From Amoebidium appalachense (Eukaryota; Ichthyosporea): a DNA stretch of 64,000 nt. Each line of letters opens with the position of its first letter. The first letter of the stretch is position 1. Under the pieces are notes generated by a model. It was not told where the DNA came from, did no database searches, and saw nothing but the letters and a program-made list of their open reading frames with translations. The position numbers were made by a program, and so were the translations under genes. This document shows positions 1-14,120 of the stretch, one piece after another. The stretch lies in assembly GCA_963693365.1 (NCBI GenBank), contig CAVNZM010000010.1, positions 9,176,001-9,240,000 of the forward strand, given 5' to 3'.

Positions 1-2
1 TT

Positions 3-866
3 ATGGAGGGCAACGAATGGGCTGGCAAACAAGATGAGTTAAATGGGCTCCCTAAGGCCACACACAACTGTATTAGCTGCCAGAAGCACGGAGTTCGTGC
101 CTGGCACGTAACTCTAGTTGTCTACAGCGCTAGCGCCGCGAGGTGCCTGTCCTTGATCAACAGGAAAGACCGGTCAACGAACGAACTGTCGCCCATCACG
201 TATGAAATGCAGACCGGCACGGAGCAGTGGAGCCATGAGCGCTGCTTGCTGTGCGGCATGTCTCCGTCAAGCCCCAACCACTCTCCTTACTGTTGTGAAA
301 AAGTGCTCGAAGAAAAACTGGAATACTCCCAAGATGGATGGGCACGGGTCTCGATGGTGGGCAAGAGCGAAGAATGGTGGTGCCACCGGCTTCTGGAAAA
401 GGAAGTGCAGGACTTCGTCACAACAAAACTTGGCAACGCAATGGGCCTGATGGGTGCAATGCAGCTGCAACCCACAGCGCCGGGCTCGGCTGTGACCGTC
501 CAGATACAGAAGACAAACGGTCCCGTCGGACACCTGATAGCGCATGTAGATGTTATGCACCACCAGACAGACGTCGGCTCATACCCCCCAGGAGGGCTCG
601 GTGCCACGCCCCTTAAACCAACCATTCCCAACGAAACCGGAGATTTTACCCACTACAAATGGGTAAAGCGGGGTGAAATCCTTCAACTTCTGGAGCAACT
701 CCCCAAAGACGATGTGCCCCTCCTTTACATGTCCTTTGATCCTGCGCTCCGCCCCCTCTCCCATGCAGTCGGCCAGGATGGTGTAGCCAGCGTGGTAGTT
801 AGCAGGGAGCTCGTGGCTATGGTAGTCGACTACTCCAGAAACCAGCAGGTTTATGAGTGGATCTAA
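3..866 (+). CDS. Unrecognised protein or 3'-terminal exon, 287 codons
   Basis: An open frame runs from an ATG two bases inside the window to a TAA at 864-866. Its composition is balanced, unlike the repeat-driven frames around it, which is the main reason to think it codes. I recognise no family. Visible features are two cysteine clusters, CISCQKH near residue 24 and CLLCG with a later YCCEK near residues 82-100, which could bind metal. There is a Gly/Pro-rich stretch around residue 195 and a mixed alpha/beta-like C-terminus ending VYEWI. The true start may lie left of the window, and the frame may be only the last exon of a longer gene. There are no usable neighbours: a short spacer and then a poly-C/(CA)n block follow. 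Confidence 0.4.
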   Translation: MEGNEWAGKQDELNGLPKATHNCISCQKHGVRAWHVTLVVYSASAARCLSLINRKDRSTNELSPITYEMQTGTEQWSHERCLLCGMSPSSPNHSPYCCEKVLEEKLEYSQDGWARVSMVGKSEEWWCHRLLEKEVQDFVTTKLGNAMGLMGAMQLQPTAPGSAVTVQIQKTNGPVGHLIAHVDVMHHQTDVGSYPPGGLGATPLKPTIPNETGDFTHYKWVKRGEILQLLEQLPKDDVPLLYMSFDPALRPLSHAVGQDGVASVVVSRELVAMVVDYSRNQQVYEWI

Positions 867-1310
867 ACCGCTCGGCTTGCAGCATAACCACCCCCTGAAA
901 CCAATATCATCCGCCATATGATAGTTATAGTGTGATGATTTGTAGACAAATAAAATACCGCGTCGTATGGCTGAATTGATCCGGATCCTAGACACACAGT
1001 TATGTACATACTCCCACTGCCCGTTGTGCCAAAGTTCTGACTGTGCTCTTGTTTTAACTCTAACCTCTCCGGGCCGGTACAAAATAAATTCCGACGATAC
1101 AACGCTTTATAATTAGCAAAAATTGCTGCCATAAGTAAACTTATTAGCTGCACGGTGAAGCTTAACACTTGGCGAATGCTTTTATGGTTACGTCTGTTGT
1201 CCGCCCACGTCAATATTCGCTCCTCGGATTCATCATCTCCCTAGCCTGTATGAAGGAAAATCTCGCTCTAGTGTTGCTGCGTTATGTAAATGCTGACAGA
1301 CTGTGTTACA
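867..1310. other. Spacer, nothing recognised
   Basis: About 440 bases of moderately AT-rich sequence after the 287-codon frame. I see no conserved protein, RNA gene or strong repeat. Minus-strand open frames here are short and unremarkable. Confidence 0.4.
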
Positions 1311-1317
1311 GTATCCC

Positions 1318-1386
1318 CCTCCCCTCCTCCTCCCCCCCCCCCCCCCTCCCCTCCCCCCTCTTCCCTCCCTCCCCCCTCCCCCCCCT

Positions 1387-1418
<32 letters not shown>

Positions 1419-1488
1419 CCCCACCCACCCTTTCCTTTCCCAACCACCACCACACACACACACGCAGACACACACCCAGGCACGCACA

Positions 1489-1538
<50 letters not shown>

Positions 1539-1657
1539 CTCTCTCTCTCTCTCACACACTCACACTCACACTCACACTCACATGCACACACACACGCGCG
1601 CGCGTATGCCTGCACGTACGCACACACACACACACACACGGACGCCCCGTGCACACA

Positions 1658-1717
<60 letters not shown>

Positions 1718-1840
1718 CACACACACGCACACACATACACACACACACACACGTACACACGTACACACATACACAGTGCACACACACACACACAGGATGT
1801 ACACACGCACACACACCGTAATGATGGCCCAAATACTCAC
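1318..1840. repeat. Poly-C / (CA)n compound microsatellite block
   Basis: A poly-C tract with interspersed T (1318-1436) passes directly into (CA)n with (CT)n and (GTAC)-type interruptions (about 1446-1815). All six frames stay open here, giving spurious Pro-rich, His/Thr-rich and Cys/Val-rich frames that should not be annotated as proteins. Confidence 0.9.
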
Positions 1841-1980
1841 AACATTCAGACTATTTGCCACTGAGTGTGCACTGCACAAACCTGCGCCGGGTCCGTAGTA
1901 GAGCAAGATCTCGAACACACACATATATAGATAAGCCTAAGCCATTCCGTATTCAAAGACGGCGCACTTTTGTGCTACCC

Positions 1981-2380
1981 TATCTCCCCCCCCCCTCCCC
2001 CCCCCCCCCCCCCCCCCCCCCGGGCACCCGGCCGGTCCCCCCATCCCACCCAACCCCGAAGGCACACACGCACTGGTCTAAATACAACCGGCTGCCCAGC
2101 CAACTTCCAGCGCTTCCCCGCCTTTCCTGTTTCTCTGCGTAGGTAAAAGGAGGAAAAAAATACCGGCACAAACCAACGATCATCTACCTGGGCATTTGAA
2201 AAGGACCCCGAGGTGGGCATATTTCCTTGGTCGTGGGCATGGCTGAAAAGGTGATGGCCATGTCCACATCGTGGATGACCATGGCCAGGAAATGGTGGCC
2301 ATGACCACACTGTGGGTGACCATGGCCAGGAAATGGTGGCAATGGTGGCCATGACCATGACCACCTCATGGGTGTAGCCT
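1981..2380. repeat. Poly-C tract and degenerate GTGGCCATG repeats
   Basis: Poly-C occupies about 1986-2031. From 2240 to 2370 short GTGGCCATGACCAC-like words recur in imperfect tandem. I see no gene in this stretch. Confidence 0.7.
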
Positions 2381-2533
2381 GTCTGTGGTTAGAACATTTT
2401 TGCTCCAGACACGCTGTTTGCTGCTGAGCGCACCAGAATGGGAGCAGACAGGCAGACACACGAGCGCTACGCATACCGCACGCATCATCGGGCCCCACCC
2501 TCCCCATTTGAGTGACAGCTTGGGCAACCGCGA

Positions 2534-2562
2534 TGACGTCATCAGGTGCGGGGCGAACCAAT
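2534..2562 (+). promoter_or_regulatory. CRE-like and CCAAT-like promoter motifs
   Basis: A perfect palindromic TGACGTCA lies at 2534-2541 and a CCAAT at 2558-2562, 32-39 and 11-15 bases before the ATG at 2573. In many eukaryotes TGACGTCA is bound by bZIP (CREB/ATF-type) factors and CCAAT by NF-Y. Their clustering just ahead of a plausible first exon is the evidence; the function is inferred. Confidence 0.4.
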
Positions 2563-2572
2563 CGCTATAGCA

Positions 2573-5095
<2,523 letters not shown>

Positions 5096-5099
5096 GTGC

Positions 5100-5101
5100 G
5101 T

Positions 5102-5139
<38 letters not shown>

Positions 5140-5190
5140 ACACAGACACACACACACACACACACATGCATGCGTGACACTCACACACAT

Positions 5191-5243
<53 letters not shown>

Positions 5244-5460
5244 CACGCACACACACACACACATACAAATACACACACACACACACACATGCACACACAC
5301 ACGCACACACACACACACACACACGCACACCACACGCGTGCACACGCACACACACACGCACACTCACACACAAACACATTCACACACACACACACACACA
5401 CACGCACGCACACACGTACACACACACGCACACACACACTGACCACACACACGGGCCATG
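5100..5460. repeat. Interrupted (CA)n block
   Basis: About 350 bases of CA with GCA, GTA and CTCA interruptions, directly after a GTGCGT donor-like site. Confidence 0.9.
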
Positions 5461-5889
5461 CACACACATCCACGTGCACACACATCCACGTGCACACACA
5501 CGTGCACATGTGTCCATTTATGCCTCCAGTATCACATACATTTTTACACCTGCCTATGCTATGGCTGCAAACAAACCTCTACAAGGACAAACGCTCACAC
5601 TTGCCACACCTGCCGCTGCTCACACACAGGAACAGCAGCACATCAGCAGCATACACACACATGCAGACCTATGCAGAGACACACAGACAGCAGGCACTGG
5701 GTGTGGGTAGCAGATGCGTGCCTACCTGCAGGGGCTCCGAAAAGAGAGAACGGAACAGGAAAGAAATAGAAGAAGTATGTTGTAAGATTCACACACCCTG
5801 TTCTGTCTGGGAAACAAAACAGCATGTAGAGTTAGCGCACGCCAGAGCATGCCACGTGCACGTACAAGCAGGGCCGTGACCTTTGGCCA

Positions 5890-6266
5890 ATGGCTGCAGG
5901 GCAGGCCGTTGCTATGGGCCGGCTGCCAACACCGCGGGAGATTGTTTCGGACCTGGACAGCCACGTGGTGGGCCAGCAGGATGCAAAGAGAGCACTGGCC
6001 ATCGCCCTGCGTACGTGCCTGTGCTTCTTCTTTTTTTTTTTTTTGGGGGGGGGGGGGGGGGGAGGCGGGGGCGCTTGTAGAAAGCTTGTGTGAATGGAGA
6101 TATGAAGGAATGGGAGTGGTTATCAGTGAAGGGTGTGGGTGCCTCTAGATGGGGGGAAAGGGGGGGAAGAGGCCCGGGGGGGGGGAAGGGGGAGGGGCAA
6201 GCAGGAGTGGCTGTAAATGTGGTGATGGAGCACCTACAGAATCACAGATGAACGGGACTCCTGATT

Positions 6267-6348
<82 letters not shown>

Positions 6349-7407
6349 GGGCATTTGGGGAGGGGGTTGGATGGGGAGGGGGAGGGGGGAGGGAGGGGAC
6401 AGACGACGGGAATAGGGGGAGTTTGTGGGGGGAGGGGTTGGGGGGAGGGGGGAGGGGTAGGAACAGCAGCACAGGTAATTGTTTGGTGTGGATAGGGCAA
6501 ACATTCATGGGCATTGGAAAAAGAAAGGCTGCATGAGGGTGCATGTGTCCATTCTGTACGCAGTTGATTGTTTGATCTGTGTGCTCATTTACATTCTGTG
6601 CGCTGGTAGGGAAATGAATTCGAAATGATGAAGGCAAAATCCATATCTATAACACCATGCATTGGGTCGGGAGGGGGTCGGGAGGGGGGGAGGGAGAGAG
6701 AGGGGGGGGGAGGGGGGTTGGTGGAAGAAAACCACACGGTTGCTGTGTGGGTGAGCGTGGGTTGGTGGATGGGTGCTGGAAGATGCATGCACACACGGAC
6801 TACCACGTGCAGGTTCGCCCCCTTCCCATGCACGTGCAAGCTCACCCTCCCTCCCTATGCACGTGCAAGCTCACCCTCCCTCCCCATGCACGTGCAGGCA
6901 ACCGGTGGCGCTGCAGCCACCTGCCTGCCCCCCAGCGAGACCTGCTGTCACCCAGCCACATCCTCATGATAGGACCGAGGGGCACGGGGGAAGACGGAGG
7001 TGTGTGTGTGTGTGTGTGCGCACACACAAACGCGTCTGTGTGTGTGCATGCATCTCTCTCTGTGTGTTTGTGTAATGTGCCTAATGCAGGTGTGAGCTAT
7101 AGATTAAGCAGCACCAACCCATGTCCACACTTTACCTGCGTAATGTTCCTTCCAACTTTGTGGCCCTAATTGCAAATGCAGAAACAATACTATGCTTCCA
7201 ATTCCCCTCCCCCTCCTCCCCACCAGCACACAAACACACACACATCTGTCCGTCCAACCCCGATAAAGTTCATCACTAAGGACACACAAACCTGACAAAC
7301 AAGCCTACCCCCTCCCCCCCCCACAAAAAAAAAAAAAAAAAAAAAAAAAAAACTGTACAAGCAAATCTACCCCCCCCCCCCCCTCTCCTCCTCCTCCCCC
7401 GTCCCTC

Positions 7408-7438
<31 letters not shown>

Positions 7439-7500
7439 TCCCTCCTACTCCATCTCCTGCCAGGCTCACCACTCTTACGGGATACATCGAGCAACAACAG

Positions 7501-7542
<42 letters not shown>

Positions 7543-8224
7543 CTCCCCCCGCTCGCTGTTTACTGACACCTCCACCCCCCTCCACCCCTGAACACAGATT
7601 CTGCACCGACTGGCCCAGACCACAGGCATCAAATTTGTGAAGGTAGATTGCCCCCCCCACACACCAAACACTTATGGTATTGCACGGCTGGTCCTTTCCG
7701 CACTTTTTCTATCTGGCAGGCAGGGTGAGGTGTAGGTGCTTTTGATCATATCGGCATATGTGCTGGGTGGTGATGGTGGTGGTGGTGGGTGGGTGGGCGG
7801 GGTGGGGGGAGGAGGAGGAGGGGGATTGGAGGAGGGGGATGTGGTGGTTGTGGTGATTGCGTTGCTGGGGTTCGGGCTGGTGAGGAAGATGGGGGGGGGG
7901 GGGGGGGGGGGGGGAGGGACGGGGAGAGAGAGAGGGGGGAGGGGAGGGGGAGATCAGGGTAGGGGGTGCACACACCAGTGTGTGTGTGTGCACTTTTCGG
8001 GGGGGGGAGGAGGGGGGGAGGCAATACACCATAGGACCATTGAGTGAAGTATTAGTATGTCGTCATCTGATGTTGGATATGTGTGTGTGTGTGTATGCAC
8101 GTGCAGGTTGAGGCCAGCCAGTTTCTAGACAGCAGAGAGGTGCCTTACCTGCTTGAGTTGCTGGTGGCCAGGGCCACAGATGATGCCCTGCAGGCACTGA
8201 GGTATCTGCCATATACACACACAG

Positions 8225-8306
<82 letters not shown>

Positions 8307-8367
8307 TCACGGACGCACGCACGCACACACACGCACGCACACGCACGCACGCACACACACACAGACA

Positions 8368-8433
<66 letters not shown>

Positions 8434-9122
8434 AACACACACCACCACCACCACCCACCCACCTACCCACACACACAAAAAGGTAATCACAGTAGGGCGG
8501 CACCAAACATGCAACCATATTGGTGACGAACCACGTGTAACAACATGCAGAGGTGCATGATTGTTGACAGCCCAAGCACGTGCATGCACTGAGCCATACC
8601 CCCCCAGGGCGTCAGTGAACGAGGTCGTGCGTAGGGGGCTGGAGGCCAGTCTGCTGCAGGCCGTGGGGTTGGGGGCCAGCCCAGACACAGATCCGGCAAA
8701 GGTGAGCACTGGCACAGGGTTCGAAAGGAGACACATGCTTACAGCCCTGCAGCAGAGGTTCTGCCACGACCTGTGGGCCGGCAGGCTGGACGGCCTGGAG
8801 ATAGAGTATGGCCCCGTGGTGGCTGACGAGCAAGGGCTATTTTTAGTAAATGGGGCTAAGTTTGGCTGTGGGCCAGGCTGGACCCCAGGCCACAGGGCAG
8901 CAGCAACAACCTGAGGCTGAGTGGCTTTGACGAGCTGGCAGACGCTGCAGGTGGGCCAGGGGGCTAATAATAGGTGCCGTGGGACCAAAATAGCACGGGC
9001 CTGATGATTGCAATGCCGCCCCTTGCATTAGACGGTGAACACCTGGCAGCCATCTACCGCACACTCAAGGCATCCACTGAGGAGGAGATAGCCCGAATGC
9101 AGCAGGCCAGCCCATGGCAGGT

Positions 9123-9153
<31 letters not shown>

Positions 9154-9642
9154 GCTGACGGGGGTGCAGGGTGCACGTGTGCACGTGGGGGATGTGCTTG
9201 CGCTGCTGCGATTGGTGGAGGCAGACAGGCTGCTGGACAGGCACACGGTCTGTGCAGAGGCATGCAGGTATGCCCAAATAGGTGTGGCCATACATGGCAG
9301 GCATGGCCATACATGGCAGGCATGGCCATACATGGCAGGCATGGCCATACATGGCAGGCATGGCCATACATGGCAGGCATGGCCATACATGGCAGGCATG
9401 GCCATACATGGCAGGCATGGCCATACATGGCAGGCATGGCCATACATGGCAGGCATGGCCATACATGGCAGGCATGGCCATACATGGGCCTAAGCCTGGC
9501 CACATGCATGCAGGCAGGTGCAGCGCAGTGGCGTTGTGCTTCTGGAGGATGTGGACTGCCTGTGCAACCCCGATTACAACCCCCGCGGTAGACACCCCCC
9601 TATGGTCCCGCCACAACAGCCAGTGCCCAATCTCAGCCTGCC

Positions 9643-9693
<51 letters not shown>

Positions 9694-11265
9694 TCGCCAC
9701 TCCCTCCCCGTACACCTACCCCCCCCCCCCCCCCCCCCCCCCTGTTGCTGACTCCTGGCCACCTTCAGCGGAGAGTGTGCAGCGGGGGCTAGTTGAGATG
9801 ATGCGTGGCCAGCAGTACACCACCCGCTATGGCCCCGTCAACACCAAGCAGGTATGTGCCTGCTGCCTTATGTGCCCTCAATCCATTGGCTGACGGTCAC
9901 GTGCCAGATTCTATTATAGCTGCTGCCTGATGTGCCCTCAAACCATGGGCTGACAGTCACGTGCCCAGATTCTATTTAAAGCTGCTGCCTTATGTGCCCT
10001 CAATCCATTGGCTGACGGTCACGTGCCCAGATTCTATTTATAGCTGCTGGCCGCTTCAACTGCTACGAGCCATCGGCGCTGATCCCTGAGCTGCAGGTGG
10101 GTACCTGCCATATAAGGCAATGGGGTGTGCAGGCAGTGAATCTGTCACCTGCTGCATGGCCCTAGAGGGTCTGCACCCACACCACACGCTCAATTCCCCC
10201 TCCCCCTCCCCCCCCATCATGCCCCCCCCCCCCCCCCCCCTCCCCCCCCCCTTCCCCCCTTACAGGCCCGGCTGTCTCTGCGTGTGCAGCTAAAGCCGTT
10301 GGCCCCCCACGACTACTACAACCTGCTGACTGGCCCGGGCACAGGGTTGCTGCAGCAGCAGGTGTGTGTGTGCATGCTGCGTGCGTGCGTGCGTGCGTGC
10401 GTGCGGGCGGGCGGGCGTGTTGGCGTGCGTGCATGCGGGCGTGCGTGCGTGCGGGTGCGTGTGCATGGGTGGGTGCACGTGTTTAGGGAGTGGGAGGGAA
10501 GGGCATCCATGCAGATGCATGTGTCTAGTGCATGTGTAGACGGACCCAGGGCATGCTTATTTATGGGCCTGTGTGCACGTGCTGGTGCCTGCATGTGCAC
10601 GTGCCACTATGAAGGTGCTGGGAGCATAAGCACGTAGCTGCATGTGTGTCTGCCTGGGGTTGTCGTGGCGGATTTGTGTCTGCACAGCATTAAAAGTGAC
10701 TCATGTGGACATGGTCATGTCCATTTGGGCACGTGGTGACAATGCGCACGTGTGCCTGTGTGTGTGCCATTCACACGTATGTGACACGGCCACGTGCAGG
10801 TTGCGCTGTTTGCGACGGAGAACATCAAGCTGGAGTTCACAAAGGACGCCATCGAGGAGATGGCCCGCATAGCCCACGAGATCAACTCAGGTGCGCTATA
10901 AATAGGCACTCAGGCCCCTTGCATCTAAATTTAGCTTGTGTGTGCTGCACCTAGTCACTGTGCTTGGGACCATTCATAGATGTGCCGTGTGCGCCACCAG
11001 CACGTGCATGCCTGCACGTGCCGTGGTTGCTGGGGGCAAGGGCTGCTGCTTGTGTTGTCTGTGGTGTCGGATGGCCCGCAGGTGCTTACTGGGTGAACGT
11101 GCCTTGATTCCTTCTCCCCCCACACTCTCTTTCGTGCCCTCTTCCCCCCAATCCCCCATGTATTTACACCCGCACACACTCCCAAGACACAAGACACATT
11201 CACATACAGATACACACCTACCTCCTTCCCCACACATAGGCCAACACCAACACACCCACACACAG

Positions 11266-11299
<34 letters not shown>

Positions 11300-11855
11300 A
11301 CACACACACAGAGACAGACATAAACGCCTGCGCGCACCCCCCCCCCCCCCCCCCCCCCCCCCCCCACACACACACAGAGACAGACACAACGCGCGCGCGC
11401 ACCCACCCACCCACCCACCCACCCACCCACCCGGTACACACACACACACAGTGGTGCACAACATTGGGGCACGAAGGCTATACACCGTGATCGAAAGAAT
11501 ATTGCAGGTTTGAACCCCTCCCCCCTACTTGAGTTGGCTCACTGCCGATGCCCCCTATTTTCCGTTACCTTACCTTTCTTTTAAATTTGCCACTGCTGAT
11601 GGAGGCAAACAAACACAGCCCTGGTGTGAGCAAGTAGTGGGTGTATCGGGGGGTCTCTGTCCATTCTGTCCATTCTTGGGGTGGTGGTGGTGGGTGGTGG
11701 GGTTAGAGGGGAGGGGGGCCCAGGAGGGAGAGGGGGGAGGGGGTGGTAAGTGCTACATTCTGCGTCTGGCACACTTGGAATCGATTCTGCAGTGCTGGTG
11801 CTACACCCGTCCCTCCCGCGGCCGCCGCTGCCTCCTATGGCCACCTACTCACCAG

Positions 11856-11887
<32 letters not shown>

Positions 11888-12046
11888 ACCCTTCACCCTT
11901 CACCCCAGGAGCTGAGCTTCAATGCACCGGAGCATGGGGCCCAGGGCCTGCGAGGGCCCCAACGGGTAGTGATTGATGGGGCCCAGGTCAGGGCTAAGGT
12001 GGGAGACCAGTTCATGAAGACGGACCTGTCGAGGTTTATGCTGTGA
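5890..12046 (+). CDS. hslU: HslU/ClpY-like AAA+ ATPase subunit, divergent
   Basis: HslU hexamers unfold proteins for the HslV peptidase, in mitochondria where eukaryotes keep them. Exons that join in phase: 5890-6010, 6898-6999, 7598-7642, 8107-8201, 8608-8701, 8753-about 8845, possibly 8904-8950, 9032-9120, 9170-9267, 9514-9587, 9769-9851, 10031-10096, 10266-10361, 10800-10890, 11452-11507, 11909-12046. About 460 aa against 443 in E. coli. Recognisable in order: [28 protein letters not shown], the domain-I segment, Walker B region GVVLLEDVD, sensor-1 region [14 protein letters not shown], sensor-2 NIGARRL and the C-terminal DLSRFML. Oddities: Walker A is out of frame by one G; Walker B has ED for DE; the GYVG pore loop is absent. 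The junction between 8845 and 9032 is unresolved, and no clear mitochondrial presequence is seen. The family is certain; activity is doubtful. Confidence 0.9.
6038..6460. repeat. T/G and (GT)n/poly-G tracts in HslU-like intron 1
   Basis: Poly-T runs into poly-G at 6030-6061. (GT)n runs into poly-G at 6270-6348, followed by G-rich sequence. All lie in the first intron. Confidence 0.85.
6829..6897. repeat. About 29-bp repeat ending at an acceptor
   Basis: Two and a half copies of CATGCACGTGCAAGCTCACC plus CTCCCTCC. The last copy ends in CACGTGCAG, which is the acceptor of HslU-like exon 2. Confidence 0.8.
8222..8432. repeat. (CA)n block with GCA interruptions and (GA)n end
   Basis: Intronic (CA)n from about 8222 to 8408, then (GA)n to 8432, between HslU-like exons 4 and 5. 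Confidence 0.9.
9284..9487. repeat. 19-bp minisatellite, about 10-11 copies
   Basis: The unit CATGGCCATACATGGCAGG repeats with almost no variation between HslU-like exons ending at 9267 and starting at 9514. It is open in several frames, which yields false repeat proteins on both strands. Confidence 0.95.
9852..10050 (+). repeat. About 60-bp tandem repeat carrying copies of an exon start
   Basis: Three units with CTGCTGCCT...ATGTGCCCTCAA...GGCTGACGGTCACGTGCC sit between HslU-like exons. Copies of the real acceptor plus exon start (CAGATTCTATTTATAGCTGC, 10028-10047) occur twice upstream, at about 9905 and 9967, each damaged. Confidence 0.85.
11260..11450. repeat. Two poly-C/(CA) blocks and a (CCCA)n run
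   Basis: Two copies of poly-C followed by ACACACACACAGAGACAGAC (about 11267-11325 and 11337-11390) are a local duplication. A (CCAC)n tract follows and then the CACACACAG acceptor of the exon at 11452. Confidence 0.85.
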
Positions 12047-13584
12047 GGGGTGTGCTGATGATGGAAGAGGAGGCCAAATGTATTGGCAGTCATGAATGGC
12101 AAAGCAAAGCAATTAGTTACTTATTTTGGCCGTGCGCATGCATACGGGGAGACATCTTGTATGTACATAAAATGCACGTGGGCACACACCGATACGCGTG
12201 ACGACAATCTATTTTATTGATGCAATCGGGAAGGCCGGCTGGGCTGCATGCTATTAATAGACCCTCCATAGGGCCGTGGGCTAAAAATAGATAAGCTCAT
12301 GGGCCCGAGCAGTGACCCCTCTGTGTGCATTGTCTGAACGTACATGCAACTAGCACTACACTAGAGAGGATGGCCATGCCACCACCAATACACTAGAGAG
12401 GATGGCCATGCCACCACCAATACACTAGAGAGGATGGCCATGCACCATCGATATGTACAATAAAGAGGATGGCTGCCATACACGCCACAGCAATACATCA
12501 AAAACCTGCCACCTCCAATACACCAAAGAGGATGGCAGTGCACGCCATAGTCAAGACACCAAAGAGAATGGCAGTGCACGCCATAGCCAAGACACCAAAG
12601 AGGATGGCAGTGAACGCCACGGCTAACATGCTAACGAGGATGAAAGGGCATGTGTTTGAATCTTGTGGGTATATTGTTTTGGTATGTGCCTGTCGAACAG
12701 GACTACCATGACGTCACCATGGTCCAACTACACTACCTGTGTGGTTTCTATATATATATGGGGCCACATGACCAACCGTGTGCCTGCCTCACTCAGTTTG
12801 TAGACATTGATTCTTGCATAATTCACCCGGCCCATTCCTGTTTCCCTCTGCACGTCAACCTGTCCCTTCATGTTTGTATGTCACCCAGCCCATTCATGCA
12901 TACGTCACTGGGTCCAGCCATGCTTACGTCACCTTACCATTCCTATTGGTCTGTCGGCACCAGAGCATCTGCAGCCACAGCCAGGCCCTCAGCAAACCCC
13001 AATATGGCTGTGTCCGTAGGAGTGTGGTCGTCATTGGTGCCCTGTGTGTGCCGGTGAGTGCCTATCATATGCTGTGCTAGGTAGTGCCTGGGACACAGTA
13101 GGGCATAAAAGGTGTCTGCTGTGGCTGTGTGCATGCACATTAGATGTGTCCGCACGTGTGTGCATGTGGGGACATGTCTATATGTGTAACTGTGTGTGCG
13201 CATGCATGGTTGGGCACACATGCCGGGCACGTGTGATTTGGCAAAACACGAGTCACTTCATGTTTGCCAGATACCAGGATCCTCCACTGAGTCAACCCAA
13301 TTCTCTTACAAAGCAAATGATTCTGGGGAGTACAGTGGCGAAGGGGGTGGGGTGGGGTGGGGTGGAGGAGAGGGAGGGGGGGGGGGGGGGAGGGGGGGGG
13401 GGGGAGGGGGGGGGGAGGGGGGGGGGGGGGGGGAGAGGGAGGTAGGGCGATACCTTGTCCGCAGGACTAGACGGCACAGACCTCAGGTGACTTCGCTTCT
13501 CTGAAAGTTGCCGGGCAAACACTGTGTGTGTGTGTGTGTGTGTGTGTGTGAGTGAGTGTCGTGTCAGGTGGCGCCTTATGGTGT

Positions 13585-13615
<31 letters not shown>

Positions 13616-13628
13616 CGTGCGCGCGCAC

Positions 13629-13661
<33 letters not shown>

Positions 13662-13737
13662 CACGTGGACACGGGAATGTGTGGGCATGTGTATGCACGG
13701 CATAGCGCTACATCGATGCATCCGACTGCCAAACACT
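12047..13737. other. Spacer between convergent genes, with tandem repeats
   Basis: This stretch separates the 3' ends of the HslU-like gene and the - strand coiled-coil gene. It holds a 33-bp repeat with GAGGATGGCCATGCCACCAC (about 2.7 copies, 12361-12445), a related 36-bp repeat with ACACCAAAGAGGATGGCAGT (12500-12640), a poly-G block (13370-13437) and (GT)n (13521-13663). I see no protein-coding gene. Confidence 0.6.
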
Positions 13738-14042
13738 CTATAGGCCCGGGTAGTATCCACACACCACACCGTCCCACTGCACATGTTTGGCCGTGTCCTT
13801 GCACGCCACCCACAGCACTGTGTGGGCTAGTGGGAGTCTAGTGGCTTGCTATATGCGTATGCCTGTTTGGGGGGAATGGGAGGCGGGTAGGAACCAACAA
13901 GCATATAAGAGGATAGGGGCGCGTACCGGCCATCTCGGCATCCTCCCTGCGCAGTTCTCGAATCTTCTCCCGCCACTGGTCCATCTGCACACCCGTCAGC
14001 ACCATCCCACACACCGTGCACGTGCACAGGAACACGTGGTGT

Positions 14043-14120
<78 letters not shown>

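Noticed and set aside
1169-1924. Long His/Thr, Pro, Cys/Val and Gly-rich open frames on both strands
   Set aside because: They follow exactly the (CA)n, (GT)n and poly-C/G tracts, which lack stop codons in most frames; no conserved domain or exon border supports them.
9282-9893. Repeat protein with [19 protein letters not shown] units
   Set aside because: It is the translation of the 19-bp minisatellite inside an HslU-like intron, open in several frames on both strands.
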